DNA of 21,361 nucleotides from Larix sibirica (taxonomy: Eukaryota > Streptophyta > Pinopsida > Pinales > Pinaceae): contig NWUY0300107978.1 of assembly GCA_004151065.3 (NCBI GenBank), forward strand, positions 4,304 through 25,664, written 5' to 3'. A program made the position numbers and the translations under genes. The notes beneath the pieces are model-generated. The model was not told the DNA's origin, did not search any database, and saw only the letters and a list, made by a program, of their open reading frames with translations. Every line of letters begins with the position of its first letter. The first letter of the stretch is position 1. Shown in pieces: positions 10,852 to 18,825 of this stretch.

Positions 10852-11508
10852 GCACTCAAGAATTGACTGGAAAACAACTACTCCAGAAGACGAACTATCC
10901 CCTTCCAGTTTTTTTTGTGGGCCTTTTGGTTGGCAAGGAACGCTGCCCTTCTTCAGGAGAAGGTACATACTCAAGAAGATATTTTATTCAAGATTCAGGG
11001 AGCCTATAAAGCATTCGGACAGAGTAGAAGGCAATCAAAATCCAGAGTGGTAAGAAAGACAGATCAATAATCCAAGCCATATGGCTTCTTCAATGGAGAA
11101 GCTCAACTAAACAGTGCTAAGAGTGGTGCGGGAGTTTTATTTCTATCTGAGTCCCATTGGATCGCCTTTGAATATGGTTTGGGAAGCCAAACTAATCATT
11201 CTGCTGAAGTAAAAGCCTTCATAACCCTTATGACCATTGCATTGGAAGCCGGAGTTGGAGACCTTAACCTCTATGGTGACTCGAAACTCACTATATCATG
11301 GATGAATAGAACAGTGGATCAGTGCATACAGCTTCATGGGGGCATTCAACATGCTTGGGATCTCAGAGATAATTTTCAGAAGGTATCCTTCCACCATGCC
11401 TACAGGGGAACATAACACCTTTGCAGACAGACTGTCTAAGAAACCATGTGGAAGGAGCATGGGACAGTTGTCCATGATCAGTTTCAGAGATGGAGCAAAG
11501 GAAGCCAT
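10852..11508 (+). repeat. RNase H module array, unit 2 (657 bp), best-preserved RNase H
   Basis: This unit carries the clearest RNase H reading, in the open stretch at 11179-11415: a GLGSQTNHSAEVKAF acidic motif (catalytic Glu), then LYGDSKLTISWMN (catalytic Asp), then NTFADRLSK in a shifted frame at about 11416-11445 (third acidic site). The N-terminal motif at about 11090 reads GFFNGEAQ, with Asn where LINE RNases H have Asp. The spacer part (10868-11050) reads FCGPFGWQGTLPFFRRRYIL in one frame and corresponds to the W-ARN-F block of LINE ORF2 in another. Confidence 0.85.
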
Positions 11509-12169
11509 GCATTTCAGAATTGGATGGAAAACAACAACACTAGAAAGAAGCATCATCCTCTTCCAATTTTTTTTTGTGGACCAATTGGTTGGCAAGGAAA
11601 TCTGCACTTTCTCAGGAGAAGGTACTTACACCATAAGTTAATTTCTTCAAGATTCAGGGACCCTACAAAGCATTTGGACAGAGTACAAGGCAATCAAAAT
11701 CCAGAGTGGTGGGAGAACAGCGAACAACAAATCCAAGCCATGTGGCTTCTTCAATGGAGCAGGTCAACTAAATAGTGGGAAGAATGGTGCAGGAGGAGGC
11801 TTATTCCTATCTGAGTCCCATTGGATCACCTTTGAATATGGTTTGGGAAGCCAACTAATAACTCAGCTGAAGTAAAAGCCTCGATAATCCTTATAACAAT
11901 TGCATTGAAATCCAGAGTTAGAGACCTTAACATCTATGGTGACTTGAAACTCACTCTATCGTGAATGGAACAACAGATCAGAGAAACATATAGCTTCCTG
12001 GGGACATTCTGTGTGCTTGGGATCTCAAAGATTGTTTTCAGGAGGCACTCTTCCACCATAACCACAAGGAACATAACACCTTTGAATACAGACTGTCTAA
12101 ACAAGCCTGTAACAGGAAGTTGGGAGAGCTGCCCATGATCAATTTCAGAGATGGAGCAAAGGAAGCCCT
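11509..12169 (+). repeat. RNase H module array, unit 3 (661 bp)
   Basis: Same order as units 1 and 2. RNase H starts with GFFNGAGQLNSGKNGAGGGL at about 11741-11800, again with Asn in the first active-site position, then NNSAEVKA and IYGDLKLTLS with a following stop. The distal motif region has frameshifts. The similarity stops abruptly after GGAAGCCCTGC at 12161-12171, where the array meets unique sequence. Confidence 0.85.
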
Positions 12170-12383
12170 GCCAACTGTTACCCCTGAAAATGCAGGTTCA
12201 TTTCGCATTTTCATGGGCTTTCTTCTCTCACCAGCACAGCAGGAGATCCTTGCAGTTCAGTGGCAGTTGCAGGTTGTGGGGAGATATTTGAAGGCCATGC
12301 ACCTTGTTCTATCTTGCCCAAGCACATTCTGTAATCCAGGGAAGAAAAAGGGTGTAGAGGGAAGAAAGGTGCTTCGTTTATGA
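12120..12383 (+). pseudogene. C-terminal tail of the second LINE's ORF2
   Basis: This 87-codon open stretch starts inside unit 3 (MGELPMINFRDGAKEALP) and runs uninterrupted past the array boundary at about 12171 into sequence with no copy elsewhere in the window. It ends at a TGA after GVEGRKVLRL. Because it continues the frame of the conserved post-RNase H block, it probably is the original C-terminus of the element. It would mark the right edge of the triplicated segment. No known domain is visible in the last 65 residues. Only one copy exists, so the reading rests on frame continuity. Confidence 0.45.
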
Positions 12384-12819
12384 ATGTGACAAGTAGAATT
12401 ATGGACCCATTCATTCACTGAAAGGCAAAAGGATCAAAATGCCCCATATTGGAGGCAGCCATCAGCATGATATGTGCCAAGGAAAAAAGCCAAAGTAAGA
12501 AATCCCCTACTTAGAAGTTAGAATGATGCCAAGTAGCGATAGAAGCATCATATGGTCAAAGGAGGTCTTTTGATGAGAATAATGGAGGACGCCCTCTTCA
12601 AGAGGGCATTTGAAGCATGTTAAAGGATCATTATGGGACACTACCAATTGTTTGAGACATGATTCACATATTTAGAAGAGCTAGCTCAAAGAAAAAGTTT
12701 ACACATGTCACCATGTGGTTAAAACAAACCCTAAAATGCACCTTGAGAGGAGCGACCTAATTCTAGGGTTTCTAGCTCTTTCTTAATATTATTTTCTTGA
12801 TTAGGGTTTGATGTGAAGG

Positions 12820-12830
12820 TATAAATAGAG
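12820..12830 (+). promoter_or_regulatory. TATA box TATAAATAGAG
   Basis: A textbook plant TATA element in an otherwise gene-free context, followed by about 250 bases of non-coding leader-like sequence. No downstream ORF of note starts nearby, which is why an LTR promoter is preferred over a gene promoter. Confidence 0.5.
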
Positions 12831-13086
12831 GAGAGATTTATTTACCAAATGCATGATTGGAAGATTGGGAGTTCTCCAAGCTCTTAGTTGAATATCTTTG
12901 GGAGGATTGGAAGAAGGATGTGTTCAATATGAGGTTTTTCCATCTCTTTATTCTTTTCAGGGATGATTAGAAGTTTTGCAGGAATTGCCATGGGTTCGCT
13001 GCTGAAATAATCTTTGTAGAAGGGAATGTTTGTCATAAAAGAAGAGACTAGGATTGAGGTTGTTCAATCCTCCTCAATCCTTGATG

Positions 13087-13812
13087 TAACCTTGAATTGT
13101 TGAAGGATTTGGCTGCTGTAATTTTCTTGTTAGGGCTGTTCCAGTCCATTTTTTAGGGCTGTCCTACATAAGGAGGAAGGTTAGGTGTCACCTATTCAAT
13201 CCTCTTGATCCTGTTGTGAAGTTGGATCGGAAAAAACGATGTATTGTTGGTTGTTCATTCAATTAGAAGGCTGTCCAACTTTCTCTACTTCATCTAAGGT
13301 TTCATATTATGGTTGATCCCATCTTGTTCATGGCTGCACATTATTACATGGCTGTAATTTCATGGTTGTGATGGTGCATCTTGTCTAAGGGCTCTCACTT
13401 ATTCTTGCATAATCTAAAAATCTGTTTTGGACTAATTATGGCACATCAATAACCTTGAATTGTTGAAGGATTTGGCTGCTGTAATTTTCTGGTTAGGGTT
13501 GTTCCAGTCCATTTTTTAGGGCTGTCCAACATAAGGAGGAAGGTTAGGTGTCACCTATTCAATCCTCTTGATCTTGTTGTGAAGTCAGATTGGAAAAAAC
13601 GATGTATTGTTGGTTGTTCATTCAATTAGAAAGCTGTCCAACTTTCTCTACTTCATCTAGGATTTCATACTATGGTTGATCCCATCTTGTTCATGGCTGC
13701 ACATTATTACATGGCTGCAATTCCATGGTTGTGATGGTGCATCTTGTCTAAGGGCTCTCACTTATTCTTGCATAATCTAAAAATCTGTTTTGGACTAATT
13801 ACGGCACATCAA
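13087..13812 (+). repeat. Direct tandem duplication, 2 x 363 bp
   Basis: Copy 1 is 13087-13449 and copy 2 is 13450-13812, head to tail with no gap or indel. By eye there are 14 differences in 363 positions (about 96% identity), 12 of them transitions. Both copies start TAACCTTGAATTG and end GGCACATCAA. Non-coding. Confidence 0.97.
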
Positions 13813-13949
13813 TGATGGTTTCGTTACATCCTCTATGTCATATTCAAACCCTTTTGTCCTATGATCTTGACTCCATCACCCAATTGGATAGACACTAGTA
13901 TAGGTACATCCACCATCACATTATTTCTAAATAAAATCTTAAAAGACGA

Positions 13950-14500
13950 ATGAGGTTGTGATTACTGAAGGAATTTCTCATCTTACTTTCAAGATCAGAA
14001 ATTCCCTGTCTTTATCTCTCTTTCCTAATGATGGACCACACTAGATTGGTCCAAAACGTCGATTTGAAAAACTATTGCAATAGATTCGTAACTCTTTAAC
14101 AAAACATTGATCGTAGAAGCCTAAGAACCGAAATAATCACCCTGTACGGAAGGGATGTTGCCGATAGAGCTCGTCTCTTTGAACGAATGAGGTTGCAATT
14201 ACTGAAGGGAATCACTTATCTTACTTTCAAGATCAAAAATTCCCTATCTTTATCTTTCTCTTTCCTAATGATGGACCACACTAGATTAAACAAATGAGGT
14301 TGCAGTTACTAAAGGGAATTTCTGATCTTACTTTCAAGATCAAAAATTCCCTATCTTTATCTTTCTCTTTCCTAATGATGGACCACACTAGATTGGTCCG
14401 AAACATCGATTTGAAAAACTACTGCGATGGATCCAGAAAAACTCTTTATCAAAACATTGATCGCAGAAGCCTAAGAACTGAAATGGAAAAGTTGCGATTT
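13950..14500 (+). repeat. Three imperfect tandem copies starting ATGAGGTTG
   Basis: Copies begin at 13950, 14187 and 14294. The first (237 bp) and third (about 207 bp) share the whole unit, including ATGATGGACCACACTAGATT and a block near AAAACATTGATCG. The middle copy (107 bp) stops right after CACTAGATT. The third lies inside an open reading frame. The origin of the unit is unknown. Confidence 0.9.
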
Positions 14501-14671
14501 TTTAAGGAAAAAAAAAGATTTAGTTGCAATGCACTTTGTTTGGAAGGCATCCCTACCATCCTTCAAACAAGAATTAGTGGAAGTATGGACAAAAGACAGT
14601 TGTATTACAAACTATGGCTGATCTCAAGGTATGCATATAAATTACCCTTATCCCATCATCATGAACCTTAA
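14294..14671 (+). CDS. Hypothetical 125-codon reading frame overlapping the repeat
   Basis: A plus-strand frame opening MRLQLLKGISDLTFKIKNSL and ending at a TAA. The first 70 codons are the third copy of the local tandem repeat. The rest has a Lys-rich stretch (LRFFKEKKRF) and no motif I recognise. A GT splice-like donor (CTCAAG|GTATGC at about 14623-14634) falls inside it, so it could be an exon ending there. A start at the repeat boundary is only the first ATG; the same frame in copies 1 and 2 is interrupted. No promoter or partner exon was found. It may equally be chance openness in repeat-derived DNA. Confidence 0.22.
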   Translation: MRLQLLKGISDLTFKIKNSLSLSFSFLMMDHTRLVRNIDLKNYCDGSRKTLYQNIDRRSLRTEMEKLRFFKEKKRFSCNALCLEGIPTILQTRISGSMDKRQLYYKLWLISRYAYKLPLSHHHEP

Positions 14672-15276
14672 TTCAGGCTGTATAATTGGTAATTATAAAC
14701 TTGCAAGGTTTCTTCTTCTTCACTAATGTAAGATAAAGATAAATATTAATAGATTAATGTCAAACGAATGAACAAAACGATAGGTCAATGGAGCCTGAAG
14801 AAAAATGTGCATTCATCAATAAGCACTTGCAAGAGTGCCTAGCACTACTCCAAAAGCATAAAGTACGCTCAACCAACTAATACATGAGGAATGCATAGAA
14901 GTGCAGGATCAAGTAGAACAAAAAGGAACAGGAGCTCAATATAACAAGAAGGTCCTAGAAGGCCCTAACTCAATATCCACATCGCAGATGAAAATAGAGG
15001 TAGGGGCAAAGGGAGGAAAGCCCAATTTGGAGTGGTTTCATACAAGTGATCAATATAAAATGGCATGTATAAAAAAAGGTATTGCACAAATCACTGTAGC
15101 AGAAGCTTAATTTGATTTAAAGTTTCAAATGGATATGGTATATACCAAGAAATATAATTAATAAATGTATAAGTAATGACTGACGTTTTACAATGAAGAA
15201 TGGCCTTGCATTTATTTGTAGGTCTTGTGGTGACCATTCATGCAAGGTTAATGCACCTTTTAATAATACATTAAAA
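14672..15276. other. Non-coding stretch
   Basis: No convincing gene. A 69-codon plus-strand frame at 14901-15110 is hydrophilic and carries no recognised motif. An acceptor-like TTTATTTGTAG|GTC occurs near 15221, but no exon on the plus strand follows that keeps a long open frame. Confidence 0.4.
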
Positions 15277-15520
15277 TCCCAAGTCTTATAATTTATTCCC
15301 TGGATGGGGTGAGAAGGGGGACCCATACTGCCCCTTCAACATGGTGTGTGGAAGGGGTAGGTGGCGTCATGGCAAGGCCAATAGATCATGAATACCCGAG
15401 GGACGAGCATGTGGAGTGATGCCAGATCTGGTTCACGCGAGGAAATGTTAATATGTTCTTGCGACGGGCATTCAATTTGGAGAGGTGTGATTTCAACCAG
15501 GCCTTCTCCATTCATGGCGA

Positions 15521-16138
15521 TTGACATATTTTGGTATCTGCAATCCTTGCGCCATGACAAGATCCTTCACTTCATCTTGTGAGCAATTCATTCTTGCGTT
15601 TTGGAGATTGATGAGGAGAGGAATGCAGAATGCCCCTAGGTGCACTCGGACCCTGTTCATTTCCCTCTCTGCACATACAGGGCTGCTTCGTGATAGCACA
15701 AAATTGCAGGGCAGTTAGGGGAACATACTCCAACAACAAGCTATGTGCACAAGAGGAGGAGGAGTGCATCAACACTGGTTGGAAAGGCGCTTTATCCGGG
15801 AAATGTTTTGGCACATCAGGAACAAAATTGAAAAAGCCAAAGCCAGCCTGCTCACGAACCTCCAGGACCAAGCAATGGAATATAATGCAGCAAATGCAGG
15901 TCGCAGTTTGGAGTCTTATTGGGTTTTCAAGCTTCTTCTGGGCAGCCTCTTGATGGAACGAAAAGAGAACCAGGCAGGCTTCAGGCTGATAGTGGCTACC
16001 ATCAGCGATGATATCAACAACATCCACTCAAAGCTCGATATCCTAGCTGAAGCAGTCAACACCCCATTGCAAATTGGACACCAGCAGTTGGAGAAAGCAG
16101 AAAATTTGCCTCAGGTTTCTAGTGGTTTAGGTACTTAA
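15521..16138 (+). pseudogene. Unidentified protein-like frame with one internal stop
   Basis: One plus-strand frame is open from 15521 to 15715, is broken by TAG at 15716-15718 and continues to TAA at 16138. The second part, from the ATG at 15743, has 131 codons. It looks protein-like and is partly helical and amphipathic: IRNKIEKAKASLLTNLQDQA, then SYWVFKLLLGSLLMERKENQ, then VATISDDINNIHSKLDILAE. There is no signal peptide or known motif, and I do not recognise the family. The minus strand is also open here (15572-16027), but that translation is Cys/His-rich and resembles a shadow. A donor-like TTTAG|GTACTT lies just before the TAA, so a spliced origin is not excluded. The flanking 14-bp repeats suggest the frame arrived as part of an insert. 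Confidence 0.4.
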
Positions 16139-16256
16139 TTTCCTCTGGTTTTGTGTCCTTAGCTCAGAGTTCTCAGATGAACTATTTCTTCAGTCTTGTT
16201 ATAGTTACTTTATCAAGACATGTTTAAATTTGCCAGAAAAGAGGGAAACCTCCCGC

Positions 16257-16274
16257 TTTCCCTATGTAGGGAAA
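16257..16274. repeat. Short palindrome TTTCCCTA-TG-TAGGGAAA
   Basis: Perfect 8-bp arms with a two-base loop, nested in a longer imperfect foldback of GAGGG/CCCTC-type words (about 16240-16293). It lies in the 3' part of the retroposed segment. Confidence 0.7.
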
Positions 16275-16338
16275 ACTTCCCCTCTTTGGACTCATCTTGT
16301 TGTGTTTTGGATAATTCTCCTAGAACGTGTTTGAGTTT

Positions 16339-16385
16339 CACCAGTGGCTGACCCGGTTTCCCATGTGGCAGGTCAGCCACTGGTG
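16339..16385. repeat. Perfect 15-bp inverted repeat with 17-base loop
   Basis: CACCAGTGGCTGACC at 16339-16353 pairs exactly with GGTCAGCCACTGGTG at 16371-16385. The arms are GC-rich against an AT-rich background, so a stable hairpin is expected in RNA or single-stranded DNA. It lies about 80 bp before the A7 end of the insert. Confidence 0.9.
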
Positions 16386-16474
16386 CTCTTGTTTTGTACT
16401 CTAAGCATTTTCTAATAATTTAATATAGTAATTTAATATAGAACTGCTAGCTTATAAAAAAATGTCCCAAGTCT

Positions 16475-16491
16475 TATATATATATATATAT
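16475..16491. repeat. (TA)8 microsatellite
   Basis: Uninterrupted TA repeats starting inside the right copy of the 14-bp direct repeat. Confidence 0.95.
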
Positions 16492-16691
16492 GGCAAAATA
16501 CTGTCTGCCAAATACATTTTCACTTTCTTCACCAATAGTACGATGGATGATTGACACACCACATTGTTGGAGCCACACTTTAGTGAACTAGGACAATGTA
16601 AGTTTTGCCCGCCTGGCAAATGCTGGTGAATGTCAAATGGCATTGACTTTGGACATTTCTGCCAATGTATCTAAATTCGCGTGATGATCAA

Positions 16692-16727
16692 CAAGTATCA
16701 ATTAATTAGCAAGTATCAATTAATTAG
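16692..16727 (+). repeat. Exact tandem duplication, 2 x 18 bp
   Basis: CAAGTATCAATTAATTAG occurs twice in succession without mismatch; it looks like a recent slippage or gap-repair event. Confidence 0.97.
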
Positions 16728-17165
16728 CGAAGAAATCAGCTGAAAAATTACCTAAAAACCGACCTGCTCAAAATATCTTGAGCTTTTCAAAAAACACCAT
16801 GTTTTTCAAAGACCCCAAGTCTACCTACTGTTTGCCTTTTTTTGGGCATCGGCATCATTTTCAAAGCAAATTCTATCCTTGTTTTAGGATTTTTTGATTG
16901 CTGATTTTTACAAAATTTATACCCTTTTTGCCCTCATTCACTTACCAATTTAGTGAAAAAAATAATAATAATTTGATGATCTTTTGGCATTTTTTTTCCA
17001 TTTTTTCTCTTATTTCCATTTTTTTAAACGTTTTTTGAGTTATTGCCGAGTCCGAAGTTTGCAACACTGATTTCTGCCACATGGGAGGTTTATCGATGGG
17101 CATGGTTTATCCCCTCACTCGAGGTATCCCACTGTGGGATATAAACCACCAGCCGGCCCTTAAAA
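16728..17165. other. Non-coding, T-rich, with small palindromes
   Basis: No gene seen. Near the end, TATCCCA-CTG-TGGGATA (about 17126-17142) sits between GGTTTATCCC and GGGATATAAACC, forming a nested foldback at about 17104-17148. Confidence 0.5.
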
Positions 17166-17367
17166 TACAAATAGGACCAATTTCCCCTTAAAATCCAAGT
17201 AGGTTATAGTTACTTATACTGCACACTAATTTTCTCATCTTCTATATATATGCAGTTGTAGTTACAAGGATACAAGTAGGACCAATTTCCCCTTAAAATC
17301 CAAGTAGGTTATACTGCACACTAATTTTCTCACTTTCTATAGATATGCAGTTGTAGTTACAAGGATC
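17166..17367 (+). repeat. Imperfect tandem duplication of about 100 bp
   Basis: Copy 1 starts at 17166 and copy 2 at 17271 (105 bp apart). Both run from TACAA(A/G)TAGGACCAATTT to TGCAGTTGTAGTTACAAGGA. Copy 2 lacks about 10 bases (TAGTTACTTA-like) after AGGTTATA. Non-coding. Confidence 0.95.
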
Positions 17368-17689
17368 TCAACCCGAGGCTTCTAGACTCATTTTCACCAC
17401 AGGAGATAATTGAGTTTTTAAAGGTAAATTTGCGAATATTTTTTATTTATTTAAAATTTAAAATAACTTCCTCAGAAATCAGGAAAAAGAAGTGCTGAAA
17501 ACAGAGTCTTGCCTGGTATTAAATTTTCATCGGTTTGCATTAGGGTTTCTTTGGAAATAAAACAAGATTCTGTCAAACTATCTTTCTACTAAATTGAAGT
17601 GACCGAAAACTCCCCGGGATTTGAAACCACGTCAAGAAATTAATCAAAGCATGCCATATCCAAATGCCCGAGCAAAACAAACCAAAAAT

Positions 17690-17895
17690 TTAAATGTAAA
17701 AGAAAATAAAATTTTGAAAAAAATGAAAATGAAAATGAAAATTTGATGGAACAATGGACAAAGAGGGAGAAATGGCGGCGAATGACAGAATTTCAGCGAA
17801 CCTTCGTGTTATACAGAATCTCCTCGTCTTCCAGTTGTAGTAGCAGTGGCGGTGTTGACAATCGGAAAGCAAACCCTAGAAAGCCTCACGTGACC
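17690..17895 (-). promoter_or_regulatory. Possible plant promoter and leader on minus strand
   Basis: On the minus strand a palindromic G-box (TCACGTGA at 17886-17893) is followed by CTAGGGTTTGC, a common plant leader motif, and by a GC-richer, C/T-rich stretch to about 17760. A Lys/Phe-coding GAAAAT hexamer run follows (17724-17742). The location upstream of the two minus-strand exons would fit a 5' non-coding exon of the same gene, about 10 kb away. No good donor site was identified, so this is tentative. The short open frame here (17872-17690) has no motif. Confidence 0.25.
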
Positions 17896-18330
17896 GGTAA
17901 ATAGCACGGGCAATCACCGGTCCACATCGCCGGAAAACCATGAAAACATCGTGAAATTTGTGCGGCAATCACGATAACTAGACTCTCTGGTTCAACTGAT
18001 TCAAACACGCTGTTCGTTTTTCCCTCACCAATGCGGACCATGGAGTTTGTCATGAATAATAAATATTTCTTAATTTTTAGTGAATGGAGTGGGTAGTTGG
18101 GGCTAGGTGTGATTTTTTTTTATTGTGATTGTGATTTTGTTGCTGTACTTCAATGAAAGGCCATAAAGTATACACTTGTATACACTAACTGTATACAGAG
18201 TATACAAAGCGTTATGTAACTTTGTAAATGTTTTTTTTTCACACGCAAAAAATCAGTTTTTTATATTAAAGACAAAAGCCGATCATAAGAAGTGATTTAC
18301 AGAAATTCAGATTCAAAAATGTATATGTTA
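17896..18330. other. Non-coding DNA with a GTATAC cluster
   Basis: No gene seen. The palindromic hexamer GTATAC occurs four times at 18168, 18178, 18191 and 18200. Confidence 0.5.
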
Positions 18331-18333
18331 ATA

Positions 18334-18550
18334 TAGGAGATGATTATTTTAATATAATGTGTTTTATGTTAAAATGAAAAAAAGTTTAAAAACTTTAATT
18401 TCTAGTATACTTTTAGAATTAAATGGTGGAAAAGTTTTTATAGGAGATGATTATTTTAATGTAATGCGTTTTATGTTCAAATGAAAAGAGGAATGTTAAA
18501 AACTTTAATTTCTAGTATATTTTTAAAGTTAAATGATAGAAAAGTTTATT
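18334..18550 (+). repeat. Imperfect tandem duplication, period 107 bp
   Basis: Copies start at 18334 and 18441 with TAGGAGATGATTATTTTAAT and share AAAACTTTAATTTCTAGTAT and the following AAGTTAAATG-like end. AT-rich, non-coding. Confidence 0.93.
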
Positions 18551-18571
18551 ATTTTTGGGTGGATTTTTCAT

Positions 18572-18825
18572 TTATCATTAAAATTTAGAATAATGAAAAA
18601 GACTAAACTAACTTTAAAAATTAAAAATAGATATGTTTTATATATATGACAAATTTAATATTATTAAAATTAAATAAGATTTGGTCAAACTTTAACGTTT
18701 ACTTATCATTAAAATATAGAATAATGAAAAAGAGTAAACTAACTTTAAAAATTAAAAATATATAAAATAGATATGTTTTATATATATGATAAAATTAGTA
18801 TTATTAAAATTAAATAAGGTTTGGT
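18572..18825 (+). repeat. Imperfect tandem duplication, period 131 bp
   Basis: Copies start at 18572 and 18703 with TTATCATTAAAAT(T/A)TAGAAT and share AAACTAACTTTAAAAATTAA and AGATATGTTTTATATATATG. Copy 2 has an extra TATAAAA-like insertion. Non-coding. Confidence 0.93.

Larger units (their letters stand above)
9540..12400 (+). mobile_element. Second LINE remnant (C-terminal ORF2 region) with internal tandem triplication
   Basis: Plus-strand pieces in LINE order. IGNGQKI at 9565-9585 matches the (V/I)GNGxxI motif between the reverse transcriptase and zf-RVT. LVWETKTT lies near 9838, and a zf-RVT region follows: LWLILHNKILAW near 9990, then YCI-stop-CKEQEESVHDLF and LTCKLSKEVW to about 10130. 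Next come the spacer and RNase H, present as three tandem units (10192-12169), then an open C-terminal tail to 12383. Many stops and frameshifts make it a pseudogene. The upstream limit could be as early as 9380; endonuclease and core reverse transcriptase are not recognisable. It differs clearly in sequence from the LINE at 1-5460, so it belongs to another lineage. Confidence 0.85.
12590..13830 (+). mobile_element. LTR-like segment (possible solo LTR) with TATA box and duplicated 3' part
   Basis: The segment has no coding potential, contains CTAGGGTTTCTAGC and TTAGGGTTTG (about 12760-12810), a strong TATA box, and U5-like T-rich sequence after it. A candidate 5' end is TGTTAAAGG at 12619, just after a 17-bp palindrome (GCCCTCTTCAAGAGGGC, 12591-12607). 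No second LTR, primer-binding site or target duplication was found, so the limits are approximate. It could instead be an ordinary promoter region. Confidence 0.35.
15277..16478 (+). mobile_element. Probable retroposed insert flanked by 14-bp direct repeats
   Basis: TCCCAAGTCTTATA occurs exactly at 15277-15290 and 16465-16478, enclosing 1174 bp of GC-richer DNA. The 3' end of the enclosed segment is A7 followed by TG (16456-16464), directly against the second repeat. A target-site duplication of this length next to an A-run is the signature of LINE-mediated insertion of an RNA copy. The inside holds a disrupted reading frame (15521-16138) and two hairpins near its 3' end. It could be a processed pseudogene or a non-autonomous retroposon. 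Confidence 0.55.

Noticed and set aside
12619-13830. Complete LTR retrotransposon
   Set aside because: No second LTR, primer-binding site, gag or pol reading frame or target duplication is present in the window.
13087-14500. CRISPR-like or satellite array
   Set aside because: Only two or three long copies without regular short repeats and unique spacers; these are ordinary tandem duplications.
15572-16027. 151-codon minus-strand open frame
   Set aside because: Antisense of the plus-strand frame at 15521-16138; its Cys/His/Ser-rich composition looks like a shadow, while the plus-strand translation has helical, protein-like character.
17773-17841. Plus-strand start ATGGCGGCGAATGACAG as a first coding exon
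   Set aside because: The frame ends after 22 codons with no donor site; the leader-like signals nearby point to the minus strand.
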